Shown here one piece after another: positions 44,480-45,723 of a stretch of DNA of 45,723 nt; positions within the stretch are counted from its first letter, which is position 1; the number at the start of each line of letters is the position of its first letter. The notes under the pieces are model-generated. The model was given only the letters and a program-made list of their open reading frames with translations, was not told the DNA's origin and did no database searches. Made by a program: the position numbers and the translations under genes. The stretch is from assembly GCA_019359725.1 (NCBI GenBank), contig JAHHGR010000035.1:1-45723 (forward strand), read 5' to 3'. The DNA comes from Aphanocapsa lilacina HA4352-LM1 (GTDB lineage Bacteria; Cyanobacteriota; Cyanobacteriia; Gloeobacterales; Gloeobacteraceae).

Positions 44480-45304
44480 ATGCAAAGCTTGACACTCTCT
44501 ACCCAACTGATTCAGCAGGTCGTCAATCTCGCCAGACGGGCGGGAGAAGCGATTATGGAAATTTATAACCAGGCGGATGTCGGTACAGTCTATAAGGAGG
44601 ACAATTCGCCCCTGACCCAGGCGGATCTGGTGTCCCACCGTCTGATTGTCGGCGAGCTGACCAAACTGACCCCCGATCTGCCCGTGCTCTCCGAGGAATC
44701 CCGCTCGAAGCCCTACGAGGAGCGCCGGACCTGGTCGCGCTTCTGGCTGGTCGACCCGATCGACGGCACCAAAGAATTCATCAAGCGCAACGGCGAATTC
44801 ACCGTCAACATCGCCCTGATCGAGGACGGCGAGCCGGTGGCGGGGGTGGTGCACGCGCCGGCCGTCCAGACGACCTACTGGTCGGCCCGCGGCCTGGGCG
44901 CCTTCAAGCAAACCGCCGCAGCCGCGGCCCAGCCCATCCGGGCGGCTGTACCCGCGAGCGCCCCGATGCTGGTGGTCGCCAGCCGTTCCCACAGTGGTGC
45001 TGAGACCGAGGCATTTCTTGCCAAACTGCGCGAACTGGGCGATATCGACGTCATCTCCATCGGCAGTTCCCTGAAACTCTGCCTGGTGGCCGAAGGGGCC
45101 GCGCACCTCTATCCGCGCTACGGCCCGACGATGGAATGGGACACCGCCGCTGCCCACAGCGTCGTGGTCGAGGCCGGCGGCACCGTCACCAACCTCAAAG
45201 GTGAAACGCTCCAGTACAACAAAGCCGACCTGCTCAATCCGTATTTTGCCGTGCTGGGCGATCTGCCCCCTGAACTGAGAGCCCAGATCGTAGAACGGCT
45301 CTGA
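44480..45304 (+). CDS. cysQ: 3'(2'),5'-bisphosphate nucleotidase (CysQ, inositol monophosphatase family)
   Basis: A 274-residue Mg-dependent phosphatase that probably hydrolyses 3'-phosphoadenosine 5'-phosphate, a by-product of sulfate assimilation. Family motifs: SPLTQADLVSHRLIV, LPVLSEES with a metal-binding Glu, DPIDGTKEFIKRNGEFTVNI (the D-P-I-D-G-T metal site), and GPTMEWDTAAAHSVVVEAGG (W-D-T-AA-x-x-(V)-(E)-A-G-G). These match the CysQ branch better than inositol monophosphatase proper. A GAGG site lies upstream of the ATG. A strong terminator follows 20 bases after the stop, so this is a monocistronic unit or the last gene of one. Confidence 0.9.
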   Translation: MQSLTLSTQLIQQVVNLARRAGEAIMEIYNQADVGTVYKEDNSPLTQADLVSHRLIVGELTKLTPDLPVLSEESRSKPYEERRTWSRFWLVDPIDGTKEFIKRNGEFTVNIALIEDGEPVAGVVHAPAVQTTYWSARGLGAFKQTAAAAAQPIRAAVPASAPMLVVASRSHSGAETEAFLAKLRELGDIDVISIGSSLKLCLVAEGAAHLYPRYGPTMEWDTAAAHSVVVEAGGTVTNLKGETLQYNKADLLNPYFAVLGDLPPELRAQIVERL

Positions 45305-45324
45305 GTGTATCTGCAGTCGCTGCA

Positions 45325-45359
45325 AGCGCGGGGTGCCAGAAGGCACCCCGCGCTTTTTT
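45325..45359 (+). terminator. Strong Rho-independent terminator of cysQ
   Basis: A perfect 13-bp stem (45325-45337 with 45342-45354), rich in GC, closed by the AGAA loop and followed by six T residues. Confidence 0.9.
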
Positions 45360-45422
45360 GCGGTCTGAATGGGCCTGATCCAGCTTTTTGAGTGATGGTT
45401 GGGCAAGCCTTAATCAATCTAA

Positions 45423-45504
45423 TAGACCTCTTGCGCGAATGCCAAGATAAACAGCTCAAACCATTGGAAACTCGTTTCGTGATCCAGTTCATGCAAGAGG
45501 TCTA
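45423..45504. mobile_element. 82-bp MITE-like element with 12-bp terminal inverted repeats
   Basis: TAGACCTCTTGC (45423-45434) and its exact reverse complement GCAAGAGGTCTA (45493-45504) enclose 58 bases. The length and terminal repeats fit a miniature inverted-repeat element or a collapsed insertion sequence. CTAA precedes the left repeat and TAA is visible across the right end, so a short TA-type target duplication is possible. On the minus strand one frame inside reads ELDHETSFQWFELFILAFAQ, which could be a leftover of coding sequence. Confidence 0.5.
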
Positions 45505-45634
45505 ATGTTGCAAGCTGGCTCGTTGAACCAGGAACCCCGCGCTGTAATCTCTGATTCAGCGTCGGGAGGATGTCAGAGGTCATGCTCTACTCGATTTTGA
45601 TCCAGAAGTGTTGAATGTCAGGAATTGATCCTAC

Positions 45635-45669
45635 AAAAACAGCCCGAAGTAGTGTAAACTTCGGACTGT
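45635..45669 (-). terminator. Terminator-like hairpin for a minus-strand gene beyond the right edge
   Basis: Read on the minus strand, a 12-base stem (11 of 12 paired, one C-A mismatch; 45639-45650 with 45658-45669) is followed by TTTTG. An outer 8-bp pair, GGAATTGA (45621-45628) with TCAATTCC (45672-45679), extends the symmetry. It would end a transcript entering from the right. Confidence 0.5.
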
Positions 45670-45696
45670 GTTCAATTCCTTTTAATTGCCCCGATG

Positions 45697-45723
45697 CTAC
45701 TCGATTTTCCGCAACTTGTCAAA
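45697..45723 (-). CDS. Possible C-terminal end of a gene continuing past the window
   Basis: Minus-strand frame ...FDKLRKIE followed by a TAG at 45699-45697. Only eight residues are visible, so the product cannot be named. The location just before a minus-strand terminator hairpin is the main support. Confidence 0.25.
   Translation of the reverse strand, partial: FDKLRKIE

Noticed and set aside
44123..45406. Upstream extension of the GH13 frame giving a 908-codon protein
   Set aside because: It runs antisense to cysQ and across its terminator, while the ATG at 44122 has a good ribosome site and fits the enzyme family.

Overview
The window looks like chromosomal DNA of a high-GC cyanobacterium, most likely Gloeobacter or a close relative (inference). 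The visible grounds are an NDH-1 NdhF subunit, a cyanobacterial/plant-type D-glycerate 3-kinase, a DUF1350 hydrolase, a Ski2/Mtr4-like DSHCT helicase next to a methylase-MazG fusion, and a single bifunctional Rel/SpoT. Much of the window is ordinary housekeeping DNA, with short scars of mobile elements and decayed genes between the blocks. No tRNA, rRNA or CRISPR array was seen.

Layout. 1-1432: C-terminal end of an ISAs1-like transposase, a terminator, and an acidic orphan gene closed by a strong terminator. 1625-4418: apt and rel/spoT, whose 3' end overlaps a convergent DUF1350 gene; a perfect 34-bp palindrome separates that gene from an orphan gene upstream of it. 6398-10270: a very large hybrid histidine kinase. 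10637-12528: a four-helix membrane protein, a DUF2382 (YsnF/AvaK-like) stress-type gene, a stray DUF2382 tail and a frameshifted small exported protein, all suggesting local decay or sequence error. 12704-14883: leuA translationally coupled to a Tat-exported intradiol dioxygenase-like protein. 14962-21963: small orphans, a lipoprotein, a transposase remnant, mazG and helicase, and two exported proteins.

22097-26582 is a lipoprotein adaptor/RND pump operon behind a visible promoter and an 18-bp operator-like palindrome. It is followed by a small membrane protein, D-glycerate 3-kinase, ndhF, a PlsC-type acyltransferase, and ileS with a glycosyltransferase two bases downstream.

36073-39731 is the accessory island. 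A TIR-NB-ARC-TPR (NLR-like) gene is divergent from a small helical protein that ends in a Gly/Asn-rich amyloid-like signalling motif. This is abutted by the wreck of a vapBC toxin-antitoxin pair. The pairing resembles bacterial NLR/amyloid-motif partners thought to act in antiphage or cell-death signalling, and it is the best candidate for an unusual system here. 40013-42667 is a large orphan protein with glycine/alanine-rich hydrophobic segments, a Pro/Asp/Thr linker and a TolA-like Glu/Ala tail. The window closes with a GH13 glycosidase, a CysQ-type phosphatase with a textbook terminator, an 82-bp MITE-like inverted-repeat element, and a probable terminator of a minus-strand gene that lies mostly beyond the right edge.
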